Of a DNA stretch of 64,000 nt, positions 37,783 to 48,754 are shown piece by piece. This DNA is from Ollibium composti. GTDB lineage: Bacteria > Pseudomonadota > Alphaproteobacteria > Rhizobiales > Rhizobiaceae. Both the position numbers and the translations under genes were made by a program. The stretch spans positions 62,001 to 126,000 of the forward strand of contig NZ_SSNY01000005.1 of the NCBI RefSeq assembly GCF_004801285.1, in the 5' to 3' direction. How positions within the stretch are numbered: position 1 is the stretch's first letter; the number at the start of each line of letters is the position of its first letter. The notes beneath the pieces are model-generated. The model saw only the letters and a list, made by a program, of their open reading frames with translations. It searched no databases and was not told where the DNA came from.

Positions 37783-38745
37783 ATGAAATCCATTCTGTGC
37801 AGCACCGCAGTCGCCATCGGCGCCCTGCTGGTCGGTCTGTCGGCCACGACAATGGCGTCGGCGCAGGACAAGCCGACGCTGGCCTTCGTCGTCAACGGCG
37901 CCTCCGATTTCTGGAAGGCGGCCGAAGCCGGCGTCAAGAAGGCGCAGGGCGAGCTGCCCGACTTCAACATGGAGCTGAAATATCCCGAGCAGGCTTCGGT
38001 CGCCATCCAGCAGCGGCTGATGGACGATCTCGTCACCGCCGGCGTCAAGGCGATCATGGTCTCGGCCGTCGATCCCAAGACCTCGACCGAGGGGCTGAAC
38101 AAGATCGCTTCTGAGACGGCGCTGTTCACCACCGACAGCGACGCGCCGCAGACCAACCGCGTCGCCTATATCGGCTCCTCCAACGTCGACGCCGGCAAGC
38201 AGGCGGCCGAGATCGCCAAGAAGGCGATGCCGGACGGCGGCAAGTGCATGGGCTTCGTCGGCCTGCTCGGCGCCGACAACGCTAAGGAGCGCATCCAGGG
38301 CATGAAGGACGGCCTCGCCGGTTCCAAGATCGAGCTTGTCGACGTGCGCGGCGACGATATCGACCAGACGCGGGCCAAGGCCAATGTCGAGGACGCGCTG
38401 GTCGCCAATCCCGACATCACCTGCATGGTCGGCTTCTATTCCTACAACACGCCGCGCATCTACGAGGCGCTGCGCGATTCCGGCAAGCTGGGTTCGATCA
38501 CCGTCGTCGGCTTCGACGACGACCCGATCACGCTGGGTGGCGTCAAGGAAGGCAACATCGCCGGCACCGTCGTGCAGCAGCCGTTCGAATGGGCCTATCA
38601 GGGCATGAAGCTGATGGCGGCCTATGTGAAGGGCGACAAGTCCGGCATCCCGGAAAGCAAGCTGATCATCGTGCCGACCAAGATCATCGGCAAGGATGAC
38701 GTCGACGCCTACGCGGCCAACCTGAAGGCGATGGCCGGCAACTGA
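37783..38745 (+). CDS. Sugar ABC transporter substrate-binding protein (RbsB-like)
   Basis: A 320-residue periplasmic binding protein of the ribose/galactose class. The signal peptide ends near MASAQDK. The mature protein begins PTLAFVVNGASDFWKAAEAG, and later has VGFYSYNTPRIYEALRDSG and VVGFDDDPITLGGVKEG. GGGAGGTTATCGAGC precedes the ATG. It is first gene of an SBP-ATPase-permease operon. Ligand not determinable, though the class carries aldoses and polyols such as ribose, xylose or inositol. Confidence 0.92.
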   Translation: MKSILCSTAVAIGALLVGLSATTMASAQDKPTLAFVVNGASDFWKAAEAGVKKAQGELPDFNMELKYPEQASVAIQQRLMDDLVTAGVKAIMVSAVDPKTSTEGLNKIASETALFTTDSDAPQTNRVAYIGSSNVDAGKQAAEIAKKAMPDGGKCMGFVGLLGADNAKERIQGMKDGLAGSKIELVDVRGDDIDQTRAKANVEDALVANPDITCMVGFYSYNTPRIYEALRDSGKLGSITVVGFDDDPITLGGVKEGNIAGTVVQQPFEWAYQGMKLMAAYVKGDKSGIPESKLIIVPTKIIGKDDVDAYAANLKAMAGN

Positions 38746-38762
38746 GCGCGGGCCTGGGCCCT

Positions 38763-38794
38763 GGTCCGGGGCTATCCCCCCGCAGCCCCGGACC
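38763..38794 (+). other. Intercistronic hairpin between binding-protein and ATPase genes
   Basis: GGTCCGGGGCT / AGCCCCGGACC, a perfect 11-bp stem with a 10-nt loop and no T-run. Such hairpins commonly protect the upstream binding-protein mRNA and lower expression of the ATPase. Confidence 0.55.
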
Positions 38795-38858
38795 GGTTCC
38801 GCCCGTCGTTCGAGCAAACGGCTTGCGCCATGCTGCCAAACGACGTCAAACTCAAAGC

Positions 38859-40433
<1,575 letters not shown>

Positions 40434-40506
40434 GGGGCGGCGTGGGAAGGGTCGCTGCGGAAAGAGGCATGGGCCGCGATAATCGAAGCGGCGAGGGAGG
40501 CTGAGC

Positions 40507-41484
40507 ATGAGCAAGAAGGACCTGGGCCTGCTGATCCTGATCCTGGTGGTCGGCGTCGTCGTGGCCGCCATCAATCCGCGCTTCCTGTTGCCGATCAACC
40601 TCGCCAACACCTCCAACCTGATCGGCCTGTTCGGCATCTTGTCGATCGGCCAGGCCTTCGTCATCATCACCGGCGGCATCGAGCTTTCCGTCGGCTCGCT
40701 GGTGGCGCTGTTCGGCGTCCTGTTCATCGACCTGATCGCGACGCGCGGCATGGCCTGGCCGGTGGCGCTGCCGCTGATCATCGTGCTCGGCGGCGTCGTC
40801 GGCCTGGTGCACGGCTGGCTGATCGCGAAGCTGAAACTGCAGCCCTTCGTGGTGACGCTGTGCGGCCTTCTGATCTATCGCGGCGTGGCGCGCTTCTACA
40901 CCAAGGACGGCACGGCGGGTTTCGCCTTCGGCCAGAATTTCCCGTCGCTGGAGTTCCTGACCGCCGGCCGCTTCCACGGCGTTCCCAACTCCTTCATCGC
41001 GCTGATCGTCATTGCCGCGGTGATGTGGATCGTGCTGCACCGCTCGGTGTTCGGGCGCTATCTCTACGCCATCGGCAAGAACGAGGAGGCGGCGAAATAT
41101 TCGGGCATCCATACCGACCGCATCGTCATTGCCGCCTATGTCATCTGCGGCGTGCTGACGGCGCTGTCGGCGATCTATTTCGCCATGTACACGCGCTCGA
41201 TCTCGCCGGCCAGCCACGGCCAGTTCTACGAGCTCTACGCCATCGCGGCGGCGGTGCTGGGCGGGTTTTCGCTGCGCGGCGGCGAGGGCTCGCTGGTCGG
41301 CGCTGTGCTGGGCACGGTGCTGCTGCAGGAATTGCAGAACCTCGTCAATCTGCTCGGCATTCCTTCCTCGCTCAACTTCGCCGTCATGGGCGGCGTCATT
41401 CTGCTCGGGGTGATGATCGACCAGCAGTGGAGCGCCTTCCGGGCGCAACGGCTGGTGGCGGAGGCGGCACGGCAGTCGCAATAG
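40507..41484 (+). CDS. Sugar ABC transporter permease (RbsC-like)
   Basis: A 325-residue inner-membrane permease of the BPD_transp_2 family with about nine to ten helices. Family landmarks are GIELSVGSLVALFGV near the N-terminus, GRYLYAIGKNEEAAKYSGI and AAAVLGGFSLRGGEGS. GGGAGGCTGAGC precedes the ATG. Third gene of the operon; it would homodimerise and work with the RbsA-like ATPase. Confidence 0.93.
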   Translation: MSKKDLGLLILILVVGVVVAAINPRFLLPINLANTSNLIGLFGILSIGQAFVIITGGIELSVGSLVALFGVLFIDLIATRGMAWPVALPLIIVLGGVVGLVHGWLIAKLKLQPFVVTLCGLLIYRGVARFYTKDGTAGFAFGQNFPSLEFLTAGRFHGVPNSFIALIVIAAVMWIVLHRSVFGRYLYAIGKNEEAAKYSGIHTDRIVIAAYVICGVLTALSAIYFAMYTRSISPASHGQFYELYAIAAAVLGGFSLRGGEGSLVGAVLGTVLLQELQNLVNLLGIPSSLNFAVMGGVILLGVMIDQQWSAFRAQRLVAEAARQSQ

Positions 41485-41598
41485 GGTTGTCCGGCTCTTT
41501 TCTGGCGCGGGGCAAGGCGGGCTGCTGGCTGTCGCGCCACGCCCGGCCATGTCGTTTTTACGGCGGCGGCGGCGTGCACGCCAAGGCAATCTCGCGCC

Positions 41599-42903
41599 AT
41601 GACCGCAACCGATATCCAGGCCACCGGGATGGATCCGCAAAGGGCTGAGCCGGCGCCCGCCGCGCCGGCGCCGCTGGTGGCGATCGCCAGCGTCATCCTG
41701 TCGATGGCGCTGGTGGCTGTCGGCAACGGGCTGATGTTCGCCTATATCCCTGTCCGGCTCGGTGTCGAAGGCATCGATCCGACCTGGGCCGGGCTGATCG
41801 TCACCGGGCTTTCGGGCGGCGGTCTTGCCGGATGCGTGCTGACCGGGCCGCTGGTGCGGCGCGTCGGCCACGCGCGCGCCTTCATGGTGCTGTCGGCGCT
41901 GATCGCGCTGTCCAACACGGCGATCGGCGCCGGCGCCTATCCGCTCGTGTGGCTGGCGGCGCGGGCGCTCTATGGCTTCGCCATCTGCGGCCTGTTCGTG
42001 GTGGCGCAGAGCTGGCTCAACGACGCGGTGGAGAACACCATCCGCGGCCGCGTGCTCGCCGCCTTCTACATCGCCTACATAGCCGGCCTCGGCATCGGCT
42101 ACATGCTGTTGGCGCTGGTCGACATCCACACCGTCGCCGTACCGCTGATCGGCGTCGCCTTCACTGCGCTGTCGATCCTGCCGGTCGGCCTGACACGCCT
42201 TGCCCAGCCGCCGGCGCCGGTGGCGGCCTCGGTGGCGCTCGGCCGCGCCTGGCGCACCTCGCCGGTCGGCCTTGCCGGCATGCTGGCGGTAGGCGGGCTT
42301 TCCATGTCGCTGGCCGGCTTCGCACCCATCCACGCCACCGCCAAGGGCTACAGCCAGGAGGACGTGGCGCTGCTGATGGCGTCGATGCCGCTCGGCACGC
42401 TCGTCCTGCAATTCCCGCTCGGCTGGCTGTCGGACCGTACCGACCGCCGCAAGGTGCTGATCGGCACGACGCTGCTCGCGGCGGCGGCGGGCCTTTTCGC
42501 GATCGGCTTCGACGGCGGCGCGCTCGGTGCGCTGATCGTCATCTACCTTCTGTGGGACGGCGCGACCGAAACGGTCTATTCGCTGGCCAGCGCGCATGCC
42601 GCCGACCGCGCCGACAAGAGCGAGATGGTGGCGCTGTCGTCGTCGCTCCTGTTCGCCTGGTCGCTGTCGGGCTTCGTCGTGCCGGCCATCGTCACCGGCC
42701 TCTCGGCGTTCTACGGCACGCAGACCTTCATCTACGTCTCGGTGGCGCTGGCGCTCGCCTACGCGCTGTTCGTCGCCTGGCGCACCGTGCGGGCGCGGCC
42801 GGTGCCGATGCCCGAGACGGGCTCCTTCCAGCCGATGACGGCGCAGGCGCCGCTGCCGGTGGAACTGGCCTTCGCCGGCGAGGACGAGAAGCACGTGCCG
42901 TGA
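41599..42903 (+). CDS. MFS transporter
   Basis: A 434-residue major facilitator with twelve predicted helices. It resembles the YcaD group: LYGFAICGLFVVAQSWLND and IRGRVLAAFYIAYIAGLGIG on the N-half, GWLSDRTDRRKVLIGTTLLA as the cytoplasmic loop motif. A hydrophilic ~30-residue N-terminal leader precedes helix 1. It lies 115 bp after the sugar permease gene but is not an obvious part of that operon. Substrate unknown. Confidence 0.87.
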   Translation: MTATDIQATGMDPQRAEPAPAAPAPLVAIASVILSMALVAVGNGLMFAYIPVRLGVEGIDPTWAGLIVTGLSGGGLAGCVLTGPLVRRVGHARAFMVLSALIALSNTAIGAGAYPLVWLAARALYGFAICGLFVVAQSWLNDAVENTIRGRVLAAFYIAYIAGLGIGYMLLALVDIHTVAVPLIGVAFTALSILPVGLTRLAQPPAPVAASVALGRAWRTSPVGLAGMLAVGGLSMSLAGFAPIHATAKGYSQEDVALLMASMPLGTLVLQFPLGWLSDRTDRRKVLIGTTLLAAAAGLFAIGFDGGALGALIVIYLLWDGATETVYSLASAHAADRADKSEMVALSSSLLFAWSLSGFVVPAIVTGLSAFYGTQTFIYVSVALALAYALFVAWRTVRARPVPMPETGSFQPMTAQAPLPVELAFAGEDEKHVP

Positions 42904-42997
42904 ATCCGCCTGCGGACCGAAGGTGGACCTTACCTGCGGGCGGCGTCTTGAAACTGCAACGCAACTCTGCCTATCTAAGTGGTGTCACCTGATTTGC

Positions 42998-43447
42998 ATG
43001 GGTGATTTGGTTGTTCTTGCTGCGAAAGGAAAGACACTGAGAACAGCACTGCGGAAGAAGGCCGACGTCGTGCCTTCGCCGGCCGGGATCAGCGGTTTCG
43101 ACGCCTCGTCCCGCGCCCTCAACACGGTTCTTGCCAGTCTGGAAGACTCCAAGGCCGAGAACATCGTCCCCATCGACATCCAGGGAAAATCCTCGCTCGG
43201 CGACCATATGGTCATCGCGTCGGGCCGCTCCCATCGCCATGTGGCGGCTGTCGCGGATCATCTCCTCAAGGCGCTCAAGGATGCCGGCTTCGGTGCCGCG
43301 CGCGTCGAGGGGCTGGCCAGCGCCGACTGGGTGCTGATCGATTCGGGCGACGTTATCGTCCATGTCTTCCGGCCCGAAGTCCGCGACTTCTACAATCTCG
43401 AAAAGATGTGGCTGGCGCCGGACCTCGAGGAGGAGACGCTGCACTAG
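42998..43447 (+). CDS. rsfS: Ribosomal silencing factor RsfS
   Basis: Binds L14 on the large subunit and blocks subunit joining in starvation or stationary phase. The RsfS/Iojap domain begins around ALNTVLASLEDSKAENIVPI and contains GDHMVIASGRSHRHVAAVAD, DWVLIDSGDVIVHVFRPEVR and FYNLEKMW. The start is uncertain: the ATG at 42998 has no ribosome site, while AAAGGAAAG lies about 30 nt inside the frame, before a CTG codon at 43036. rlmH follows after 15 bp, the usual pairing. Confidence 0.93.
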   Translation: MGDLVVLAAKGKTLRTALRKKADVVPSPAGISGFDASSRALNTVLASLEDSKAENIVPIDIQGKSSLGDHMVIASGRSHRHVAAVADHLLKALKDAGFGAARVEGLASADWVLIDSGDVIVHVFRPEVRDFYNLEKMWLAPDLEEETLH

Positions 43448-43462
43448 CGTCTCCCGACCGGG

Positions 43463-43945
43463 ATGAAGATTGTCGTACATGCCGTGGGCCGGATGAAAGC
43501 CGGCCCCGAAAGGGAACTCGCCGACCGCTATTTCGACCGGTTCGGCAAGAGCGGGCCGGCCGTCGGGCTGGATTTCGCCGGCATCGTCGAGACGCCGGAA
43601 AGCCGAGCCCAGACCGCCACGGAGCGCAAGCGCGAGGAAGGCCGGGCGCTGCAGGGCCAGCTTCAGGCCGGTGCGGCGCTGATGCTGCTGGACGAGCGCG
43701 GCCGTGCCTTCACCTCCGAGGAACTGGCGGGCCGAATCGGCCTGATGCGCGACGACGGCCGCAAGGCGCTGGTGGTCGCCATCGGCGGCGCCGACGGGCA
43801 CGACCAGTCGCTGCGCGACCAGGCCGAGCTGGTCGTGTCGTTCGGCGCGCTGACCTGGCCGCACCAGCTTGTCCGCGTCATGCTGGGCGAGCAGCTCTAC
43901 CGGGCGGCGACCATCCTGTCCGGCCATCCCTACCATCGATCCTGA
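43463..43945 (+). CDS. rlmH: 23S rRNA (pseudouridine-1915-N3) methyltransferase
   Basis: A 160-residue SPOUT methyltransferase that modifies helix 69 of 23S rRNA. The opening MKIVVHAVGRMKAGPERELA, the LLDERGRAFTSEELA segment, the knot AIGGADGHDQSLRDQA and the C-terminal EQLYRAATILSGHPYHRS are all canonical. Directly downstream of rsfS and upstream of the envC-ctpA pair. Confidence 0.97.
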   Translation: MKIVVHAVGRMKAGPERELADRYFDRFGKSGPAVGLDFAGIVETPESRAQTATERKREEGRALQGQLQAGAALMLLDERGRAFTSEELAGRIGLMRDDGRKALVVAIGGADGHDQSLRDQAELVVSFGALTWPHQLVRVMLGEQLYRAATILSGHPYHRS

Positions 43946-44084
43946 TCCGCGCGCGGAAAGCAGCCGGGCCGATTTTCGCCCCATTGTCGATGCAGTTGGG
44001 CCGATGCAGTTGGGCGTGGACGCACAGGCCGGCCGAACATGGTTGATGATTCCTTAACGAAGCCCCGCATACAGTCGCCGGTGC

Positions 44085-45407
44085 ATGTCTGAACGGCCCG
44101 TCTTCCGCATGGAAATACCCGGGCGCCGCGGCCTTCTGGCGGCGGCGCTGCTCGCGTTCGCCTGCATCGGTCCGGCCGGCACCGCTCGGGCCGAGGACGC
44201 CGCGACCGATCCCGACCGCAGCCGCGCCGAATACGAACAGGTTTCGCACGAGATAACGCTTTCGGCGGAGCGCATGGCCAAGCTCGCCGCCGACGTGGCG
44301 ACGGTGAAGAAGGATCACGCCTCGGTGACGGCGGCGCTGATCCAGTCGGCCAAGACCGAGCAGAAGCTCGGCCAGGACATCGAGGATATCGGCTCGAAGC
44401 TGGAAGGGCTGAAGGACCAGGAAAAGACCATCCGGGGCTCCCTGAATGCGCGCCGCGACGTGCTGGCCGAGGTGCTGGGCGCGCTCCAGCGCATGGGCCT
44501 GAACCCGCCGCCGGCGATCCTGGTCAAGCCGGAGGACGCGCTGTCGTCGGTGCGCAGCGCCATACTGCTCGGCGCGGTGGTGCCGGAGCTGCGCCAGCAG
44601 ACCGACGTGCTGATGGCGGAGCTGAAGGAACTGACGCGGGTCAGCACCTCGATCGAGGCCGAGCGGGCGCGGCTGACGGCGGCGGTGGCCGACCAGGTGG
44701 CCGAGAAGGAGCGGCTGACGATGCTGCTCCAGGTCAAGCGCAAGGTGCAGGCCGAAACCGAGCAGGCGCTGGCCGACGAACAGAAGAAATCGCAGGCGCT
44801 CGCAGAAAAGGCGGCCAGCCTGAAGGACCTCATCGCCTCGCTGCAAAGCGAGGCGCAAAAGCGCGACGCCGAGGCGAAAGCGGCCGCCAAGGCGGCGACC
44901 CAGGACGACAAGGACGATGCGGTCGCCTCGCTGTCCTTGCCGGAAGCGAATCAGCTCGTCCAGCCGGTGCCCTTCCGGGCGCTGCAAGGGCAGATGGCGC
45001 TGCCGGTGATCGGCACGTTCAAGCGCCGCTTCGGCGCCGACGACGGCAATGGCGGCGTGATGCAGGGCGACATGGTTGCGACACAATCGGGCGCCATCGT
45101 CACCGCGCCGGCGGATGGGAATGTGCTTTATGCGGGGCCGTTTCGCTCCTATGGCCAACTCTTGATCCTCAATGCCGGCGGCGGCTATCATGTCGTGCTG
45201 GCGGGAATGAGCAAATTGAACGTCGCGTCGGGGCAGTCCGTGCTCGCGGGTGAGCCGATCGGCGCGATGGGCGAGGCGAGGGTGGCGAGCACCGCGGCCC
45301 GGCCGGATGGAAATGTCGTGCCGGAACTCTATGTGGAGTTCCGCAAGGATGGAAAACCCGTCGATCCGGCCCCGTGGTGGGCGGACCGTCTTTCTGGAAG
45401 GACCTGA
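44085..45407 (+). CDS. envC: Murein hydrolase activator EnvC family protein
   Basis: A 440-residue exported protein. A signal peptide ends near GTARAEDA. A long coiled coil follows (roughly residues 45-275), rich in Glu, Lys and Ala. The C-terminal M23/LytM domain (roughly 300-435) contains GTFKRRFGADDGNGG and ILNAGGGYHVVLAG. Most zinc ligands of true LytM peptidases appear absent, as in EnvC, which activates amidases at the septum rather than cutting glycan itself. The first ATG lacks a strong ribosome site; a second lies eight codons in. ctpA follows after four bases. Confidence 0.92.
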   Translation: MSERPVFRMEIPGRRGLLAAALLAFACIGPAGTARAEDAATDPDRSRAEYEQVSHEITLSAERMAKLAADVATVKKDHASVTAALIQSAKTEQKLGQDIEDIGSKLEGLKDQEKTIRGSLNARRDVLAEVLGALQRMGLNPPPAILVKPEDALSSVRSAILLGAVVPELRQQTDVLMAELKELTRVSTSIEAERARLTAAVADQVAEKERLTMLLQVKRKVQAETEQALADEQKKSQALAEKAASLKDLIASLQSEAQKRDAEAKAAAKAATQDDKDDAVASLSLPEANQLVQPVPFRALQGQMALPVIGTFKRRFGADDGNGGVMQGDMVATQSGAIVTAPADGNVLYAGPFRSYGQLLILNAGGGYHVVLAGMSKLNVASGQSVLAGEPIGAMGEARVASTAARPDGNVVPELYVEFRKDGKPVDPAPWWADRLSGRT

Positions 45408-45411
45408 AACG

Positions 45412-46734
45412 ATGCGGAAACTGTCGCTCTTGCTTGCCGGCGCGCTTATGGGCGCGTCAGCCATGAGCCTCGTCTACGGTGCGCCCGGCTCGACGGCGAA
45501 CGCGGCCGGCTCCGAAACCTACAAGCAGCTTGCCATCTTCGGCGACATCTTCGAGCGGGTGAGGGCGCAATACGTAACCCCGCCGGACGACAAGTCGCTG
45601 GTCGAGAACGCCATCAACGGCATGCTGACCTCGCTCGATCCGCATTCCTCCTACATGAACGCCGAGGAAGCGCAGGACATGCGCGTGCAGACCAAGGGCG
45701 AGTTCGGCGGCCTCGGCATCGAGGTGACGATGGAAAACAACCTCGTCAAGGTCATCACCCCGATCGACGACACGCCCGCCGCCAAGGCCGGCGTGCTGGC
45801 CGGCGACTACATCGCCAAGATCGACGGCACCGACGTCAACGGCATGACGCTCAACGACGCCGTCGACAAGATGCGCGGCAAGGTCGGCGACCCGATCAAG
45901 CTCACCATCCTGCGCCAGGGCGCCGACAAGCCGATCGAGGTGACGGTGGTGCGCGACATCATCAAGGTCAAGGCGGTCAAGTACCGGGTCGAGAACGACG
46001 TCGGCTACATGAAGATCACCTCCTTCACCGAGAAGACCTACGACGACCTGCAGGACGCCATCGACCACATCAAGAAAGAGGTGCCGAAGGACAAGCTGAA
46101 GGGCTACGTGCTCGACCTCAGGCTCAATCCGGGTGGCCTGCTCGACCAGGCGGTCAGCGTTTCCGACACCTTCCTCGACCGCGGCGAGATCGTCTCGACG
46201 CGCGGCCGCGATCCGAAGGACGTGACGCGTTTCGACGCGCGCGCCGGCGACGACATCGACGGCAAGCCGCTGGTGGTGCTCATCAACGGCGGTTCGGCCA
46301 GCGCTTCGGAGATCGTCGCCGGGGCCTTGCAGGACCTGAAGCGGGCGACGGTCGTCGGCACCCAGTCCTTCGGCAAGGGCTCGGTGCAGACCATCATCCC
46401 GCTCGGCGAGAACGGTGCGCTGAGGCTGACGACGGCGCTCTATTACACGCCGTCCGGCAAGTCGATCCAGGGCAAGGGCATCACGCCCGACATCAAGGTC
46501 GACCAGCCGGTGCCGGCCGAATTGCAGGGCCGCGACCTGACGCGCGGCGAATCGGACCTGAAGGGTCACATCAAGGGCGCCGACGAGAGCGACCAGGGCT
46601 CCGGCTCGGCCGCCTACGTGCCGCCCGACCCGAAGGACGACCTGCAGCTCAAATACGCCGAAGAGTTGCTGCGCGGGCAGAAGACCGATCCGGCCTTCCC
46701 GCCCAATCCGGACAAGGCGGTGATGAACCAGTAA
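45412..46734 (+). CDS. ctpA: C-terminal processing protease, S41 family
   Basis: A 440-residue periplasmic serine protease. A signal peptide precedes the N-terminal segment ITSLDPHSSY-like LTSLDPHSSYMNAEEA. A PDZ domain follows (about residues 90-185, GGLGIEVTMENNLVKVI). The protease core has the serine in NGGSASASEIVAGA (about residue 295) and Lys322 in QSFGKGSVQT. It trims C-termini of envelope proteins and is coupled to EnvC by position (four bases apart). The ATG at 45412 has GGAAGGA upstream. Confidence 0.96.
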   Translation: MRKLSLLLAGALMGASAMSLVYGAPGSTANAAGSETYKQLAIFGDIFERVRAQYVTPPDDKSLVENAINGMLTSLDPHSSYMNAEEAQDMRVQTKGEFGGLGIEVTMENNLVKVITPIDDTPAAKAGVLAGDYIAKIDGTDVNGMTLNDAVDKMRGKVGDPIKLTILRQGADKPIEVTVVRDIIKVKAVKYRVENDVGYMKITSFTEKTYDDLQDAIDHIKKEVPKDKLKGYVLDLRLNPGGLLDQAVSVSDTFLDRGEIVSTRGRDPKDVTRFDARAGDDIDGKPLVVLINGGSASASEIVAGALQDLKRATVVGTQSFGKGSVQTIIPLGENGALRLTTALYYTPSGKSIQGKGITPDIKVDQPVPAELQGRDLTRGESDLKGHIKGADESDQGSGSAAYVPPDPKDDLQLKYAEELLRGQKTDPAFPPNPDKAVMNQ

Positions 46735-46860
46735 GTCCGCTCCCCGTCCGCGCGGCCGGCCAAAACTCTGGCCGCAGGAGCGGAGCAATGCCATCCTGCC
46801 GGGGCCGCGAGGTTCCGGCAGTTTGATTCGGGGCTGGATTCTGCGGCAGGGGTTTGCGGG

Positions 46861-48024
46861 TTGGCTGAACTGGGCAAGGAGATCGAGCGTCCGCTTGGGC
46901 AGGGGCTGAAACCCCGCCGTGAGCCGGGCCGGCGCTTCGGCGCGGGCCAGGTCGCCGCCCTGCTCGTCGCCGTAGCTCTTGTCGGCGTCTCAAGCGTGAT
47001 CGCGCTCAGGAAGCAGCCGTTCCGCAATCCGGCGACGGTGGCGGTGACGACGCCGGCTCCGGTGGAGGCCGCGCCGGCACAGCCGGTCGCGGTGCAACCG
47101 AAAGCCGAACCGGCGTCGCCGAAGAAGGACGGACCGCAGATCATCCACGTGCAGCCGACCGAGACCGGCGGTCCGGCCGGCATCGTCGTGCGCGATCCCT
47201 CGGCGCTGACGCAGAACCTCGCCGTCGCCCATGTGCCCGACCAGGCGCTGATCGAACAAGCCGAGAGCGGCCCGCTGCCGGTGCGCGCGGCCGACGGACG
47301 GCGACCCTTCGACGTCTACGCCCGGCCATGGTCGGGCGCGCGCGGCGCCAAGGTGGCGATCGTCATCGGAGGCCTCGCCGTGTCGCAGACCGGCACGCAA
47401 GCGGCGATCGCGCGGCTGCCGGGCGAGGTGACGCTGGCCTTCGCGCCGCAGGGCAATTCCATCGGCCGCTGGATGCAGGAAGCACGCCGCACCGGCCACG
47501 AGATCATGATGCAGGTGCCGCTGGAGCCGTTCGATTTTCCCAACGTCAATCCCGGCCGCAACACGCTGACCGTCGACGCCGCGCCGGAGGAGAACCTGAA
47601 AAGGCTGCGCTGGGCGCTGGCGCGCACCACCAACTACACCGGCGTGATGAACTATATGGGCGCGCGCTTCTCGGCCGATCAGGCAGCGCTTGCGCCGGTG
47701 ATGGCGGAACTGGCGAAACGCGGCCTCGGCTATCTTGACGACGGCTCGTCGGCGCGCAGCCTCGCCCCGCAACTGGCGGCGGCCGACCGCGTGCCGCTGG
47801 CGGTGGGCGACACCGTCATCGACGCGGTACAGGATCGCGGCGCCATCCTGAAGAAGCTCGACCAGCTCGAAGCCACGGCACGCGCCAAGGGGTTTGCTCT
47901 CGGCACAGGCTCGGCCTTCGACGTGACGGTGGATGCCGTCGCCTCCTGGGTCGGCGAGGCGAAGAAGCGCGGCATCGAGATCGTGCCGTTCTCGGCCGTC
48001 GCCGCCGATCCCGAGGAACAGTAA
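46861..48024 (+). CDS. Divergent polysaccharide deacetylase family protein (DUF610)
   Basis: A 387-residue protein with a hydrophobic anchor near residues 35-55 and a Pro/Ala/Lys-rich spacer. The NodB-like deacetylase-related domain follows, with [55 protein letters not shown] and [11 protein letters not shown]. The divergent family keeps the fold, but some catalytic metal ligands differ. The start is TTG at 46861 with CAGGGG upstream. The order ctpA-this gene-rppH is standard in Rhizobiales, suggesting an envelope role. Confidence 0.9.
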   Translation: MAELGKEIERPLGQGLKPRREPGRRFGAGQVAALLVAVALVGVSSVIALRKQPFRNPATVAVTTPAPVEAAPAQPVAVQPKAEPASPKKDGPQIIHVQPTETGGPAGIVVRDPSALTQNLAVAHVPDQALIEQAESGPLPVRAADGRRPFDVYARPWSGARGAKVAIVIGGLAVSQTGTQAAIARLPGEVTLAFAPQGNSIGRWMQEARRTGHEIMMQVPLEPFDFPNVNPGRNTLTVDAAPEENLKRLRWALARTTNYTGVMNYMGARFSADQAALAPVMAELAKRGLGYLDDGSSARSLAPQLAAADRVPLAVGDTVIDAVQDRGAILKKLDQLEATARAKGFALGTGSAFDVTVDAVASWVGEAKKRGIEIVPFSAVAADPEEQ

Positions 48025-48055
48025 GACTGGTCTCCCCGAAACGGAAAGAAGCCTG

Positions 48056-48583
48056 ATGTCCGGCAAGACGAAAAAGCCCGTCGATCCCGAAAGCCTGCCC
48101 TACCGCCCCTGCGTCGGCGTGATGGTGCTCAATGCCGGCGGGCTGGTGTGGGTGGGCAGGCGCATCGCAGAGCCCGACAGCGAGTTCTCCGGCACCACGC
48201 AGCTCTGGCAGATGCCGCAAGGCGGCATCGACAAGGGCGAGGAACCGCTCGCAGCGGCAAAGCGCGAGATTTTCGAGGAAACCGGCATGAAAAGCCTGAC
48301 GCTGCTTGCCGAAGCGCCGGACTGGATCAACTACGACCTGCCGCGCCATCTGGTCGGCGTCGCCTTCAAGGGCAGATATCGCGGCCAGACGCAGAAATGG
48401 TTCGCCTTCCGCTTCCATGGCGATGCGGACGAAATCCGCATCAATCCACCGCCGGGAGGCCATACGGCCGAATTCGACGAATGGGGTTGGAGGCCGATGG
48501 CCGACCTGCCCGACCTGATCGTGCCGTTCAAGCGCGCCGTCTACGAACAGGTGGTCGCGGCGTTCCGGCACCTCGCCGGCTGA
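48056..48583 (+). CDS. rppH: RNA pyrophosphohydrolase
   Basis: A 175-residue Nudix hydrolase that removes pyrophosphate from 5'-triphosphate RNA and so opens transcripts to RNase E decay. The Nudix box is intact at residues 56-78 ([20 protein letters not shown] then TG). [11 protein letters not shown] and the RppH-type [10 protein letters not shown] are present. GGAAAGA precedes the ATG at 48056. It follows the deacetylase gene by 31 bp. Confidence 0.96.
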   Translation: MSGKTKKPVDPESLPYRPCVGVMVLNAGGLVWVGRRIAEPDSEFSGTTQLWQMPQGGIDKGEEPLAAAKREIFEETGMKSLTLLAEAPDWINYDLPRHLVGVAFKGRYRGQTQKWFAFRFHGDADEIRINPPPGGHTAEFDEWGWRPMADLPDLIVPFKRAVYEQVVAAFRHLAG

Positions 48584-48754
48584 GCGTCGGCGAACCGGGC
48601 CGGCGCATAAAGCCCGGCGGTCGCGGTTCCGTGCGATCTTGCTTGCGAACACCGTGTTTCCTTGACGCCGTCTCCCGGAAAGCGGAGGCTTTCGCGAGGA
48701 TCGTGCGCGGCATCCGTGTTATCTCTTGAAGGGCGTTGCCTGTGAGGCTGCGGC

